This document shows, in pieces, positions 19,556-27,860 of a stretch of 64,000 bases of DNA. Each line of letters begins with the position of its first letter. The first letter of the stretch is position 1. Origin of the DNA: Hyphococcus luteus (GTDB lineage Bacteria; Pseudomonadota; Alphaproteobacteria; Caulobacterales; Parvularculaceae); NCBI RefSeq assembly GCF_002943565.1, contig NZ_PJCH01000011.1, forward strand, positions 302,838 through 366,837. The letters are read 5' to 3'. Below the pieces are notes generated by a model. The model was not told the DNA's origin. It did no database searches and saw nothing but the letters and a program-made list of their open reading frames with translations. The position numbers and the translations under genes were made by a program.

Positions 19556-20668
19556 TCAGTAAACCACCACGGACCGGATGGACTTGCCTTCATGCATCAA
19601 GTCGAAAGCCTTGTTGATGTCCTCGAGCGGCATGGTGTGCGTGATGAGCGGATCGATCTCGATCTTCTTGTCCATATACCAGTCGACGATTTTCGGCGTG
19701 TCGGTGCGCCCGCGCGCGCCGCCAAAGGCCGTGCCTTTCCAGACCCGGCCCGTCACCAGCTGGAACGGGCGCGTCGAGATTTCCTTGCCGGCTTCGGCGA
19801 CGCCGATGATGATCGACTCGCCCCAGCCGCGATGGCAACATTCAAGCGCCTGGCGCATGACGTCTGTGTTGCCGGTGCAGTCGAAGGTGTAATCCGCGCC
19901 GCCGCCGGTGAGTTCGATCACCTTGTCGACGACATTGTCCATGCCGATTTCCTTCGGATTGACGAAATCGGTCATGCCGAAATATTCGCCCATCTTGCGC
20001 TTTTCCGGATTGATATCGACGCCGACGATCTTGTTGGCGCCGACAAGCCGCGCGCCCTGAATGACGTTGAGGCCGATGCCGCCAAGGCCGAACACCGCAA
20101 TATTGGCGCCGGGCTCGACGCCAGCCGTCCAGACAACGGCGCCGACGCCGGTCGTCACGCCGCAGCCGATATAGCAGGCCTTGTCGAAAGGCGCGTCCTT
20201 GCGGATTTTCGCCACTGAATATTCTGATAAGACGGTGAAGTTCGAAAATGTCGAACATCCCATATAGTGATAGAGCGTTTCGCCTTTCCAGGAGAAGCGG
20301 CTGGTGCCATCGGGCATGACGCCCTTGCCCTGCGTCGCGCGCACCGAGGTGCACAGGTTCGATTTCTGCGACAGGCAGGTTTTGCACTGACGGCATTCGG
20401 CGGTGTAGAGCGGAATGACGTGATCGCCGGGCTCGACACTGGTCACGCCGGAGCCGACCTCGCGCACGATCCCCGCCCCTTCATGGCCGAGGATCGAGGG
20501 GAAGATGCCTTCGCTATCCTTGCCTTCCAGGGTATAGGCGTCGGTGTGGCAAATGCCGGTCGCCATAATCTCGACCAGCACTTCGCCGGCCTTGGGACCT
20601 TCCAGATCCACCTCTTCAATAACCAGCGGCTTGTTCGGTTCGACGGCGATCGCGGCTCTCGTTTTCAT
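19556..20668 (-). CDS. frmA: S-(hydroxymethyl)glutathione dehydrogenase / class III alcohol dehydrogenase
   Basis: A 370-residue zinc ADH oxidising the spontaneous formaldehyde-glutathione adduct with NAD+. The catalytic-zinc motif [15 protein letters not shown], the structural-zinc loop with [15 protein letters not shown], the Rossmann [13 protein letters not shown] and the class III C-terminus (RSVVVY) are all present. It is first in the frmA-VOC-fghA cluster. Formaldehyde sources in this region could be LdpA-type deformylation or oxidative demethylation. The 197 bases upstream show no clear operator. Confidence 0.96.
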   Translation of the reverse strand: MKTRAAIAVEPNKPLVIEEVDLEGPKAGEVLVEIMATGICHTDAYTLEGKDSEGIFPSILGHEGAGIVREVGSGVTSVEPGDHVIPLYTAECRQCKTCLSQKSNLCTSVRATQGKGVMPDGTSRFSWKGETLYHYMGCSTFSNFTVLSEYSVAKIRKDAPFDKACYIGCGVTTGVGAVVWTAGVEPGANIAVFGLGGIGLNVIQGARLVGANKIVGVDINPEKRKMGEYFGMTDFVNPKEIGMDNVVDKVIELTGGGADYTFDCTGNTDVMRQALECCHRGWGESIIIGVAEAGKEISTRPFQLVTGRVWKGTAFGGARGRTDTPKIVDWYMDKKIEIDPLITHTMPLEDINKAFDLMHEGKSIRSVVVY

Positions 20669-20865
20669 CTTTTCCCTCTTCTGAAACGTTCCGGGCCTTC
20701 AGGGCGGCGGCATAACACCATGTGCAAAACAAGTCTTTCTTTTGCCAGAAAAAGAATGCCGCTGGAAAGGCCCCGATGTGGAGTTTTCCACAGGGGGCCT
20801 CCTGATTCAGGGGCGATAATCATGCGCATAGCCGATATGCGTCCCATCACGGAAATCACTGGCCT

Positions 20866-21744
20866 TTATTCGCCCTGACGCTGGCGCAATTCCTCAAGAT
20901 CGAAGACGAGATCGGCGCGGGCGGGCATTTCAGCCAGCATATGGCGCGTAAGGCGTTCGTAGAACTGCACGAAGCGGGCGACTTGCCCGTCGCTCATCAC
21001 GCCTTCGGCCCCGGGACGGCCTTCGCGCAATTTACGCTCCTGCTCGCGGCGGTTTTCCAGAATGGTCTCCATGTCCGGCGCGCGCAACATGACGAGATAA
21101 TCGATCAGGGCGAACACCGTCTGATAGTCAGACGCCAGCCGCTCATTGACCCGAGCGCGCCAGACGCCGTCCGCATCCTCTTCGCGCTCAAGCCTGTTCA
21201 CCGGCGCCGTCAAGGCCTCTTCGTCCTGCGCCGCCGCACCGACGCACCAGCCTTCGAAGAGAATGATATCCGGACCGTACTCGATGCGCCGCCACTCGCT
21301 TTCCGGCGCGCGGTCGTCACACGACTTGTCGAAGACCGGCATTGTGACTGCGACGCCGGCCTTCAATGCTTTCAAAATGCGGCCCATCTCCGCCACGTCG
21401 TGGGTTCCCGGCGCGCCGCGGGTTGCAAAAAGCGGATGCGTGTTTTTTGCGAGTTCGGAACGATCCGTCTTCGGAAGATAAAAATCATCGAGCGAAACTG
21501 TGACAGCGGCGAGGCCCTGCTCCGGCAAAAGGCATTTTTCGAGAAACTTGCAGACGGTCGTCTTTCCGCTGCCCTGCCCGCCATTGACGCCGACAATGAT
21601 CGGCCGGTTTTTCTCGCGCCGCCATCCAGCGATTTTCACCGCAAGCGGGCGCCAATAGGCGTCAACCAGAATGCGATAGGAATCGGGAAGTTTTCCCGCG
21701 GCGATCAACGCATCAATGCAAGGGGCTGACGCTTCACTGCTCAT
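20866..21744 (-). CDS. P-loop kinase, likely D-glycerate 3-kinase
   Basis: A 292-residue member of the uridine-kinase-like / GLYK family. The Walker A is VGVNGGQGSGKTT at ~51-63, followed by LDDFYLPKTDR, the typical DDFY motif, and ILFEGWCVGA. It follows a D-2-hydroxyacid dehydrogenase by 3 bases. The two together would convert hydroxypyruvate or glyoxylate-derived carbon to 3-phosphoglycerate. The substrate is inferred from family and context. Confidence 0.8.
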   Translation of the reverse strand: MSSEASAPCIDALIAAGKLPDSYRILVDAYWRPLAVKIAGWRREKNRPIIVGVNGGQGSGKTTVCKFLEKCLLPEQGLAAVTVSLDDFYLPKTDRSELAKNTHPLFATRGAPGTHDVAEMGRILKALKAGVAVTMPVFDKSCDDRAPESEWRRIEYGPDIILFEGWCVGAAAQDEEALTAPVNRLEREEDADGVWRARVNERLASDYQTVFALIDYLVMLRAPDMETILENRREQERKLREGRPGAEGVMSDGQVARFVQFYERLTRHMLAEMPARADLVFDLEELRQRQGE

Positions 21745-21747
21745 AGC

Positions 21748-22710
21748 TCAGACGACCGGGTCCGGCAGGGCGGCGCCGGACGCAAAGGCCTCGACATTCG
21801 CCGCCGCGCGCATCCCCATGGCCGTACGGGTTTCTTCCGTCGCACTGCCGAGATGCGGCATGAGGACGACGTTTTCGAGCGCCAGAAGCGCTTCTGGAAC
21901 CTTTGGCTCTTGCGGATAAACATCGAGCGCGGCCGCCGCAAGCGGGCCTTCTTTCAGCGCTGTCGCCAGCGCATCATGATTGACGACGCCGCCGCGCGCC
22001 GTATTGATGAGAACCGCGTCGGGCTTCATGCGCGCGAGTTCGGCCGCGCCGATCATGTTTTGCGTTTCCGTCCCGCCCGGCACATGCAGCGAAACGAAAT
22101 CGCTTGTCGCCAGCAAGGCGTCCAGCGTCTCCATTCTTTTCGCGTCGAGAGCGCGCGTTGCCTCTTCCGGCGCGGCGCGGCGGGAGAAATAGACGATGGT
22201 CATGCCGAAGCCGTCGCGCGCGCGCTTCGCCGTCGCCTGCGCAATGCGCCCAAAGCCCACAAGGCCCAGCGTTTTGCCCGTGACAGAACGCCCGAGCAGA
22301 TGCGTCGGGCGCCATCCCGTCCACGCTCCCGCCCGCACTTCCCGTTCGCCCTCGCCGGCGCGCCGGGCGGCCATCAGCATCAAAGTCATGGCGAGGTCCG
22401 CTGTCGCATCGGTCAAGACGCTCGGCGTGTTCGCAACCTTAACGCCTGCCTTTTCACAGGCGGCGATATCGATATGGTCGAAACCGACGCCGAAATTGGC
22501 GAGCAGCTTGGCGCGGCGTCCGGCCTCGCCGATGACGCCGGCGTCAAGCTTGTCGGAGACCGTGGGACAAATGACGTCATAAGCGTCGAAGGCCGCTGAC
22601 AGCTCGGCGGCGCTCATCGGCGTATCGTCTTTATTCAGCGTAACGTCGAAACGCGCTGAGAGATGATCCTCCACGGCTTTCGGCCATCGCCGGGTCAGCA
22701 AGACTTTCAT
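21748..22710 (-). CDS. D-isomer-specific 2-hydroxyacid dehydrogenase (glyoxylate/hydroxypyruvate reductase type)
   Basis: A 320-residue NAD(P)-dependent dehydrogenase. The Rossmann motif GLVGFGRIAQA, the catalytic Arg in NTARGG, the Glu region, and the C-terminal PHLGSATEETR with the catalytic His are intact. The ATG at 22710 is chosen because an upstream alternative (22833) would run into the MFS gene; 47 bases separate the two. It pairs with the glycerate kinase downstream. It could reduce glyoxylate or hydroxypyruvate from two- or three-carbon side-chain fragments. Confidence 0.88.
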   Translation of the reverse strand: MKVLLTRRWPKAVEDHLSARFDVTLNKDDTPMSAAELSAAFDAYDVICPTVSDKLDAGVIGEAGRRAKLLANFGVGFDHIDIAACEKAGVKVANTPSVLTDATADLAMTLMLMAARRAGEGEREVRAGAWTGWRPTHLLGRSVTGKTLGLVGFGRIAQATAKRARDGFGMTIVYFSRRAAPEEATRALDAKRMETLDALLATSDFVSLHVPGGTETQNMIGAAELARMKPDAVLINTARGGVVNHDALATALKEGPLAAAALDVYPQEPKVPEALLALENVVLMPHLGSATEETRTAMGMRAAANVEAFASGAALPDPVV

Positions 22711-22757
22711 TATCCGATCCGTCCCCGCGCTCGCCCGCGCGTCCGGCGGCCAGCCGG

Positions 22758-24038
22758 TTATTCTTCCTGTTTGGCGGCGGCGATGTCCCGCCGCACGGTG
22801 CGCGAGCCCAGATAATAATGCAAACCGGCCCAAAGGTTAAACAGGACGAGCGTGACCAGCGCATAGCGCAAAGCGCTCTCTCCAAAATAGGGCGTGAAGA
22901 AGTCTGACAGCACTCCGCCGAAGAGCGGCCCGAGACCGAGACCAATCATGGTCTGGATGAAAAGCAGCAGGGAGGCCGACAGCGCCCGCTGATTGGGACC
23001 GACAAGCGACTGCGCCATGGCGAAGGACGGCCCGAAGAAGATCGAGGCGAAGAACGCGTTGGTTGCAAAGGACAGCATGACAATGATGGTCTCATCGCTG
23101 AGATAGGCCAGGAACTGAAACGGCACGCAGATGATCACGGCAATGCCAGGCACCCACATGTAAAACCGTTCATCCTCGAACCGCCTTGAAAGCCAGTCGG
23201 AAAGATAGCCGCCGAAAAACGTGCCGAAGGCGCCGACAAAAGAGAACATCGCCAGCCAGGTGCCGATCTGGCTCGTGGTCATACCGTGGCTTTCGACGAG
23301 AAAGACCGAATTGAAATTGGCGGCGCCGTACCAGACGAAAGCGTGCATGGCGGCGGCGAGCGCCATATTCAGGAAGGCGGGACGCGCGATGACGAATTTA
23401 AAGGCGGCAAAGGGGTTGCGCGACTTGGCCGCCGGCGGGTCTGCGCGCTTCGGCTCTTTCACCGTGAAGGCGACGAGAGCCGCGACAATCAGGCCGGGAA
23501 GCCCTGCTGCAATGAAGGTTGTGCGCCATCCCCACCAGTCATTGCCGTGACCGCCGAGGTAAAGCCCGATCATCCCGCCGAGCGGCACGCCCAAAGCATA
23601 GATCGACAGCGCCGTGCCACGGCTTCGCAAGGAAAAATAATTTGAAATCAGAGAATGCGAAGGCGGCGACCCGCCCGCCTCACCGATGGCCGTGCCGACG
23701 CGCGCGGCCAACAGCATGGGAAAGTTGCGCGCCAGGCCGCAAAGGGCGGTCATGATGCTCCAGAAACCGATGGAAGAAGCGAGAATCCATTTACGGCTTG
23801 TCCGGTCTGCAAGCGCCGCGATGGGAATGCCGCAGGTGGCGTAAAAAAGCGCGAAGGAAAGGCCGCCAAGCAAGCCGAGCTGGGTGTAGCTCAGTGAGAA
23901 TTCTTGTTGGATCGGCGGCAGCAACACGCCGAGGATCGCCCTGTCCATGGCGTTCACGACATAGCCCAGAAAAAGAACGAACAGGACGTAATTGCGATAA
24001 CGCGGCTTATACGGCTCAGCGGTCGCTGGCTCCGCCAT
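22758..24038 (-). CDS. MFS transporter (spinster-like)
   Basis: A 426-residue 12-TM MFS carrier with motif A ALADRTSRKW in loop 2-3 and GEAGGSPPSHSLISNYF in TM5, the signature of the spinster-like branch often linked to aromatic substrate gene clusters. It is upstream of, and probably co-transcribed with, the hydroxyacid dehydrogenase and glycerate kinase, so it may import their substrate. Confidence 0.85.
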   Translation of the reverse strand: MAEPATAEPYKPRYRNYVLFVLFLGYVVNAMDRAILGVLLPPIQQEFSLSYTQLGLLGGLSFALFYATCGIPIAALADRTSRKWILASSIGFWSIMTALCGLARNFPMLLAARVGTAIGEAGGSPPSHSLISNYFSLRSRGTALSIYALGVPLGGMIGLYLGGHGNDWWGWRTTFIAAGLPGLIVAALVAFTVKEPKRADPPAAKSRNPFAAFKFVIARPAFLNMALAAAMHAFVWYGAANFNSVFLVESHGMTTSQIGTWLAMFSFVGAFGTFFGGYLSDWLSRRFEDERFYMWVPGIAVIICVPFQFLAYLSDETIIVMLSFATNAFFASIFFGPSFAMAQSLVGPNQRALSASLLLFIQTMIGLGLGPLFGGVLSDFFTPYFGESALRYALVTLVLFNLWAGLHYYLGSRTVRRDIAAAKQEE

Positions 24039-24264
24039 AACTTCCCTCCCGGACGTATAGTTGCTTCTTTTTATACAAGAGCAGGCGTGTTGAGCAGCCT
24101 GAAACCCTTTCTCAACGCTGGATTCAGAACAATAGAAAGCATATAATTAGAATCGAAACAATATAATCGTCCAGAAAACATCATGGGCGAGGCTTAATCG
24201 TGAAGGGTTGCAGCTGGCGCGACGCGTCATGCGCGGCCAGCCGCATTAGCACGTGTACTGAGCG
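24039..24264. other. Intergenic region between MFS and MetE-like gene II
   Basis: 226 bases with AT-rich stretches (AGCATATAATTAG, CAATATAATCG) that could hold the promoter of the MFS-dehydrogenase-kinase operon. GTATA and TATAC flank 12 bases near 24056-24077. No gene or clear terminator is seen. Confidence 0.4.
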
Positions 24265-25392
24265 TCAAGCCGCCGCCGCGATGTCCGCGCCTTCGCGCAG
24301 CGCGCGCAGCTTTTTCCAGGTGACGTCCGGATCGATCTTGCCGTAACCGGCGAAGGTGCCGAAGCCGCAATCGGTGCTGGCGATAACGCGATCCTTGCCG
24401 ACAATGGGAATAAAATGTTCAAGGCGTTGGGCAATCAGCTGCGGGTGTTCCACATAGTTCGAGCACGTATCAATAAGGCCAGGCGCGAGTTTTTTCTCGT
24501 CAGGAATTTTCGTCTCTTTCCATACGGCCCATTCATGTTCGTGACGCGGGTTCGCCGCCTCGAAGAGGATGGTGGCCGGGCGCGCCTTCAAAATGATGTC
24601 GATGATTTTCTCCAACGAGATGTCGCAATCATGGGGGCCTTCGTAATTGCCCCAGCACACATGCATGCGCAGGCGATCCGCGGGAAAGCCTTCGGTGGCG
24701 GCGTTCAACGCCTCCACATTGGCTTCGGCGATTTTCAGGAACTCTTCGTCGCTGGCGTCTTGGTAACCCGTATGCCGCGACATGGCGAGGTCGGGACAGT
24801 CGAATTGCAGATCGAAGCCGGCCTCGATAATCGCCTCGTATTCCGGGCGCATGGCCGTCGCAAGATCGGCGAGATAGGCTTCGTGACTCGGATAATACTG
24901 GTTCGGCTGAAAAGCGGTGATGAGCCCCGGCGAGGCGGCGTTCAGAAATCCTTTGACGCCTTTGCCGTTCTTTTCCATGGCGTGCTTGAAACGGCGGACG
25001 TCTTCATGCGCCGGTTCGAGGTTTTTCAGCTTCACCGGCCCGATGCAGGCGGCGCGGGTGAATTCCTGCGAGCCCATGATCGCCGACAGTTTTTTGACGA
25101 GATCGGGATGCGCGGCGAGATCGCGCGCCGGCTTGCGGTCGATATGCCCGCCAAAGCCCTCGAGACGCTCCGTCATGTAGGTCGAATAGCCGACCTTGCC
25201 CAATTCGCCGTCGCTGACGATGGTGACGCCCGCTTCGACCTGTTTCGCCACGGCGTCGTCGATGGCCGCCTGCACAAGACGGTCGAATTCTTCAACGTCG
25301 TATTCTTCGCCATGATCGCGCGCCAACAGCGGCTCGACCAGTTCGGGCCCGCGCGGAAGGCTGCCAACATGCGTCGTATCGATTTTGCTCAC
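24265..25392 (-). CDS. MetE C-terminal-domain family methyltransferase-like protein II
   Basis: A 375-residue TIM-barrel protein of the cobalamin-independent methionine synthase superfamily, distinct from the paralogue at 16838-17947. It starts HVGSLPRGPELVEPLL, has the His-x-Cys metal motif in MHVCWGNYEGPHDCD, and a distal Cys in ASTDCGFGTFAGYG. The pattern is closer to the epoxyalkane-coenzyme-M-transferase/YxjG-like side of the family than to true MetE. The GTG at 25392 is preferred because GGAG lies 8 bases upstream and the gene then begins 4 bases after the CmcJ-like gene. Last gene of a six-gene operon. Substrate unknown; thiol alkylation or dealkylation is the family chemistry. Confidence 0.78.
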   Translation of the reverse strand: MSKIDTTHVGSLPRGPELVEPLLARDHGEEYDVEEFDRLVQAAIDDAVAKQVEAGVTIVSDGELGKVGYSTYMTERLEGFGGHIDRKPARDLAAHPDLVKKLSAIMGSQEFTRAACIGPVKLKNLEPAHEDVRRFKHAMEKNGKGVKGFLNAASPGLITAFQPNQYYPSHEAYLADLATAMRPEYEAIIEAGFDLQFDCPDLAMSRHTGYQDASDEEFLKIAEANVEALNAATEGFPADRLRMHVCWGNYEGPHDCDISLEKIIDIILKARPATILFEAANPRHEHEWAVWKETKIPDEKKLAPGLIDTCSNYVEHPQLIAQRLEHFIPIVGKDRVIASTDCGFGTFAGYGKIDPDVTWKKLRALREGADIAAAA

Positions 25393-25396
25393 CAGA

Positions 25397-26245
25397 TTAA
25401 CTCCGTTCTTTCGAGAAATAAGCGATCCCGCGCACTTCGAAACTCTGGCGCTGCTTCGCGCCTTCACGGCCAGCATCATGAAACGCCGTATGCGGCGTGC
25501 GCCAGGCGCGTGAATGGTCGGAATCGTGAAACTTGATGAAGACGATTTCGTCCTTCGTCATATCCGGGTAGTACCACCACCGGTGTTCAGGGTTATGAAA
25601 GAAGATCGTCGCCGCGACCATTTCCTCTTCGCCCGGGATCGGTTTGAAGCGCTCTTCATAAGGCGGGATCTCGTCGACGTCGACCTTGACATTGGAAACG
25701 CCTTCATCGTCCTTGACGCTTGCCGCTTCGCACAGCGCCAGCGGCCAGTCCTGCGGCGGATCGCTCAAGACGCGCCAGAGACTGAAGATGATGAAGCGGT
25801 CGTAACCGGACCCGTCCTGCGCGGTTTTGTCGTAGAGCGTCTTCGCGATTTTCTGCGACGTGAATTCGTTGAAATCCACATGGGCTTCCGCCGCCGGCGG
25901 CTGGATGACGTCGCCGGTCTGACCGCTTGAACGGATTTGCCCGCCCATGATCGCCACATGATCGGCGCCGGTCATTTCCATGGCGATTTTCTTGATTTCA
26001 GGGAAATAGATTTCCTCGATGCGTTCTTTATTTTCAAAGTCATCGAGCTTTGTGGGATAATCGGCGATGGCGAAGCCATGCTCATCAAGCGTAAAAGGTT
26101 TCGAAGCCTGACGAGCATTGCGAATAACGACCGGATATGGCTCATATTCGCCGGTGTTCACCTCTTCGCCCGGAGCCCAGAAACGTCGGTTCACAAGCGA
26201 TGTGGGCTTTAGATAAGAAATCTGGGCGTCAACGCTTTCCATCAT
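25397..26245 (-). CDS. CmcJ/NvfI family oxidoreductase, putative Fe(II)/2-oxoglutarate-type enzyme I
   Basis: About 282 residues. The family includes the cephamycin protein CmcJ, fungal AsaB-like proteins and NvfI, an iron/2-oxoglutarate oxygenase. An HxD metal pair is visible as H122 and D124 (AHVDFNE), with a distal PHTAF His (H252) and a nearby Arg (R249) that could bind 2-oxoglutarate. The tandem ATGs at 26245/26242 follow AGGAGG by 9 or 12 bases. No role in lignin catabolism is known to me. Ring or side-chain hydroxylation, or oxidative O-demethylation, are possible. A second member lies at 46681-47481 with the same residues. Confidence 0.72.
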   Translation of the reverse strand: MMESVDAQISYLKPTSLVNRRFWAPGEEVNTGEYEPYPVVIRNARQASKPFTLDEHGFAIADYPTKLDDFENKERIEEIYFPEIKKIAMEMTGADHVAIMGGQIRSSGQTGDVIQPPAAEAHVDFNEFTSQKIAKTLYDKTAQDGSGYDRFIIFSLWRVLSDPPQDWPLALCEAASVKDDEGVSNVKVDVDEIPPYEERFKPIPGEEEMVAATIFFHNPEHRWWYYPDMTKDEIVFIKFHDSDHSRAWRTPHTAFHDAGREGAKQRQSFEVRGIAYFSKERS

Positions 26246-26261
26246 CGCGGGTTTCCTCCTC

Positions 26262-26687
26262 TTACGTTTTTTGAAACAGGCGCCGCACGTCCTCCGGCGT
26301 CGGCGCCGATTTGATCCCGCCCGGCGCGACCTCGTCATAGACCGTCCAGACGCGTTTTTCAGTTCCCTCGACGCAAACGGAATCACCCAAGAGGATGCGG
26401 TGCGCGATGGTGAAGCTCGAGCGGCCGAAGTCCGGCGCCGCGCTTTCAACAATCACATCGTCGCCATAAGCGGCCGGGCGCACGAACCGCGCCTGCAAAT
26501 CGACCAGCGGATAGCCGACGACGCCCATAGCTTCACGCATGTCGCGCTTTTTCGGCAGGCCGGCGAATTCGAACATCTGAACGGTGTTCTCGCTGAACAT
26601 ATCGATAAAGCGCGGCGCGAAAACGATGCCCGCCGGATCGCACCAGCCCCACTCAATGCGGAGCCTTCTTTGAAAAAACGCAGCCAT
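26262..26687 (-). CDS. Acyl-CoA thioesterase, 4-hydroxybenzoyl-CoA thioesterase (hotdog) family
   Basis: A 141-residue single hotdog-fold protein. The catalytic motif WCDPAGIVFAPRF carries the Asp that is the nucleophile/base in Pseudomonas-type 4-hydroxybenzoyl-CoA thioesterase. It overlaps nothing but is packed between the NTF2 gene (2 bases) and the CmcJ-like gene (16 bases). A plausible substrate is vanilloyl-CoA or another aroyl-CoA; this would suit the beta-keto acid cleavage enzyme at 34807-35685. Confidence 0.85.
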   Translation of the reverse strand: MAAFFQRRLRIEWGWCDPAGIVFAPRFIDMFSENTVQMFEFAGLPKKRDMREAMGVVGYPLVDLQARFVRPAAYGDDVIVESAAPDFGRSSFTIAHRILLGDSVCVEGTEKRVWTVYDEVAPGGIKSAPTPEDVRRLFQKT

Positions 26688-26689
26688 GA

Positions 26690-27118
26690 TTACGGCCTGA
26701 AAGTCAGGGCGCCGCGCCGCTCGCTGAACCGCCAGCCCTCCTGCGTCAGCTTGAACCGGTCCTTGTAATAACCGACCAGCGGGCCGTCATTCTTATGCGG
26801 CAAGCCGCCATCCTCAGCCTCCTTGCCGGTGAAGAGCAGGATGACGCTGTAGGCGGAAGCTTCACTTTCGCTTTCCACCGTCACCACGACATTGGCGCAG
26901 ACATGCTGGCTGATGCGCGGCGGACGGGATGTAAACGCCTCCATGAGCGCGTCCCTGCCGACAATCGGGTCGTCCGGCGCAGTGGGGCGCGTCATCAAAC
27001 CGTCTTCGGTGTAAAGCGCGACGATCGCCTCCCAGTCATGGGCGTCGGTCAGATTGGCGTAATGATGGATGAGGCGCGCGCACTCCCATTCGATGGCGCA
27101 ACGGTCTTCGGGTTTCAT
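26690..27118 (-). CDS. Short NTF2/SnoaL-fold protein
   Basis: The 142-residue protein has the SnoaL-like pattern: an N-terminal helix with CARLIHHYANLTDAHDWEAIVALYTEDG, then curved beta strands ending in FKLTQEGWRFSERR. It is separated by 2 bases from its neighbours on both sides, so it belongs to the operon. Members of this fold act as isomerases, lyases, dehydratases or small-molecule binders. It is shorter than, and only distantly similar to, the adjacent 239-residue NTF2 protein. Confidence 0.75.
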   Translation of the reverse strand: MKPEDRCAIEWECARLIHHYANLTDAHDWEAIVALYTEDGLMTRPTAPDDPIVGRDALMEAFTSRPPRISQHVCANVVVTVESESEASAYSVILLFTGKEAEDGGLPHKNDGPLVGYYKDRFKLTQEGWRFSERRGALTFRP

Positions 27119-27120
27119 CG

Positions 27121-27840
27121 TCAGTCCTTAAAGCCTTCTCTTGCGCGGCTGTTGTCGATCTTGATCGGCTTGCCCGTCACCGGATGCTCATAATGGAACG
27201 GCACGACGTCCGTCGCCGGCCAGAGCCGCGGCGCCGGATCGATTAGTTCGTCCGGACCGAGCGGGTCTTCGGGATAACAGACCTTGGCCATGGGAATAAA
27301 ATCGATCGGCGTTTTGCCCCAGCCTTCCTGAAAACTGCCGTGCCAGTGCGGGAAATAACCGAGCCTTTTGATTTTCCAGACGCCGTCTTCGCGGACATAT
27401 TCATTTTCGTAAATGCCGCCTTCCCACCACTGGCGCTGTTGTCCCGCGGCGGTTTCATGGGTGCCTGCCTGCATCATGGAACGCCCGCGCGCTTTGGCGG
27501 TTTTCCGGTCCTCGGCGACGTCGATGATCATCTGTAATTGCGGATGGTCGAGCAGCCAGCCATACCGCGGACCGTTATGGCCGTCTGTAAATTGCGTGCG
27601 GAAGCGCTCGATATAAAGGCGTTCGACACCTTTCTTGCCTTTGTAAATGCCGCCAAGAAACCAGACTTCGCCGTCATCGGAGAAAAGGTCGGCAACTTCA
27701 TTATACTGCGATTTGTCGATGAAGTAGCCATAGGCGTATTGCAGCTTGCGGATGTCGTTGACATCGCGAAGCCTTCCCACTTCATCCTCCAATGCGTCGA
27801 GTTTCTTTTCGAGTTTCTTGAGTTTTTTTTCGTCGGACAT
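27121..27840 (-). CDS. Long NTF2-fold protein, candidate diarylpropane gamma-formaldehyde lyase (LdpA-like) I
   Basis: A 239-residue NTF2-like protein with a charged coiled-coil N-terminus (~1-25), then LRDVNDIRKLQYAYGYFIDKS and an unusual Pro-rich C-terminal tail containing YPEDPLGPDELIDP and HYEHPVTGKPI. The homologue at 48709-49392 has the same architecture, including the tail. LdpA of Novosphingobium/Sphingobium, an NTF2-fold cofactorless enzyme turning erythro-diguaiacylpropanediol into lignostilbene plus formaldehyde, is the best functional precedent I know for such a protein in a lignin cluster. The lignostilbene dioxygenase at 57859 and the formaldehyde route at 18165-20668 fit. Assignment to LdpA itself needs a sequence comparison. 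Confidence 0.7.
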   Translation of the reverse strand: MSDEKKLKKLEKKLDALEDEVGRLRDVNDIRKLQYAYGYFIDKSQYNEVADLFSDDGEVWFLGGIYKGKKGVERLYIERFRTQFTDGHNGPRYGWLLDHPQLQMIIDVAEDRKTAKARGRSMMQAGTHETAAGQQRQWWEGGIYENEYVREDGVWKIKRLGYFPHWHGSFQEGWGKTPIDFIPMAKVCYPEDPLGPDELIDPAPRLWPATDVVPFHYEHPVTGKPIKIDNSRAREGFKD

Positions 27841-27848
27841 GAGTCTTT

Positions 27849-27860
27849 CCTAACGTTAGG
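27849..27860. promoter_or_regulatory. Perfect 12-bp palindrome before the long NTF2 gene
   Basis: CCTAACGTTAGG overlaps the MFS stop codon and ends 9 bases before the NTF2 start. It may be an internal control site or just a chance palindrome; AGGAAAG downstream serves as the ribosome-binding site. Confidence 0.3.
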
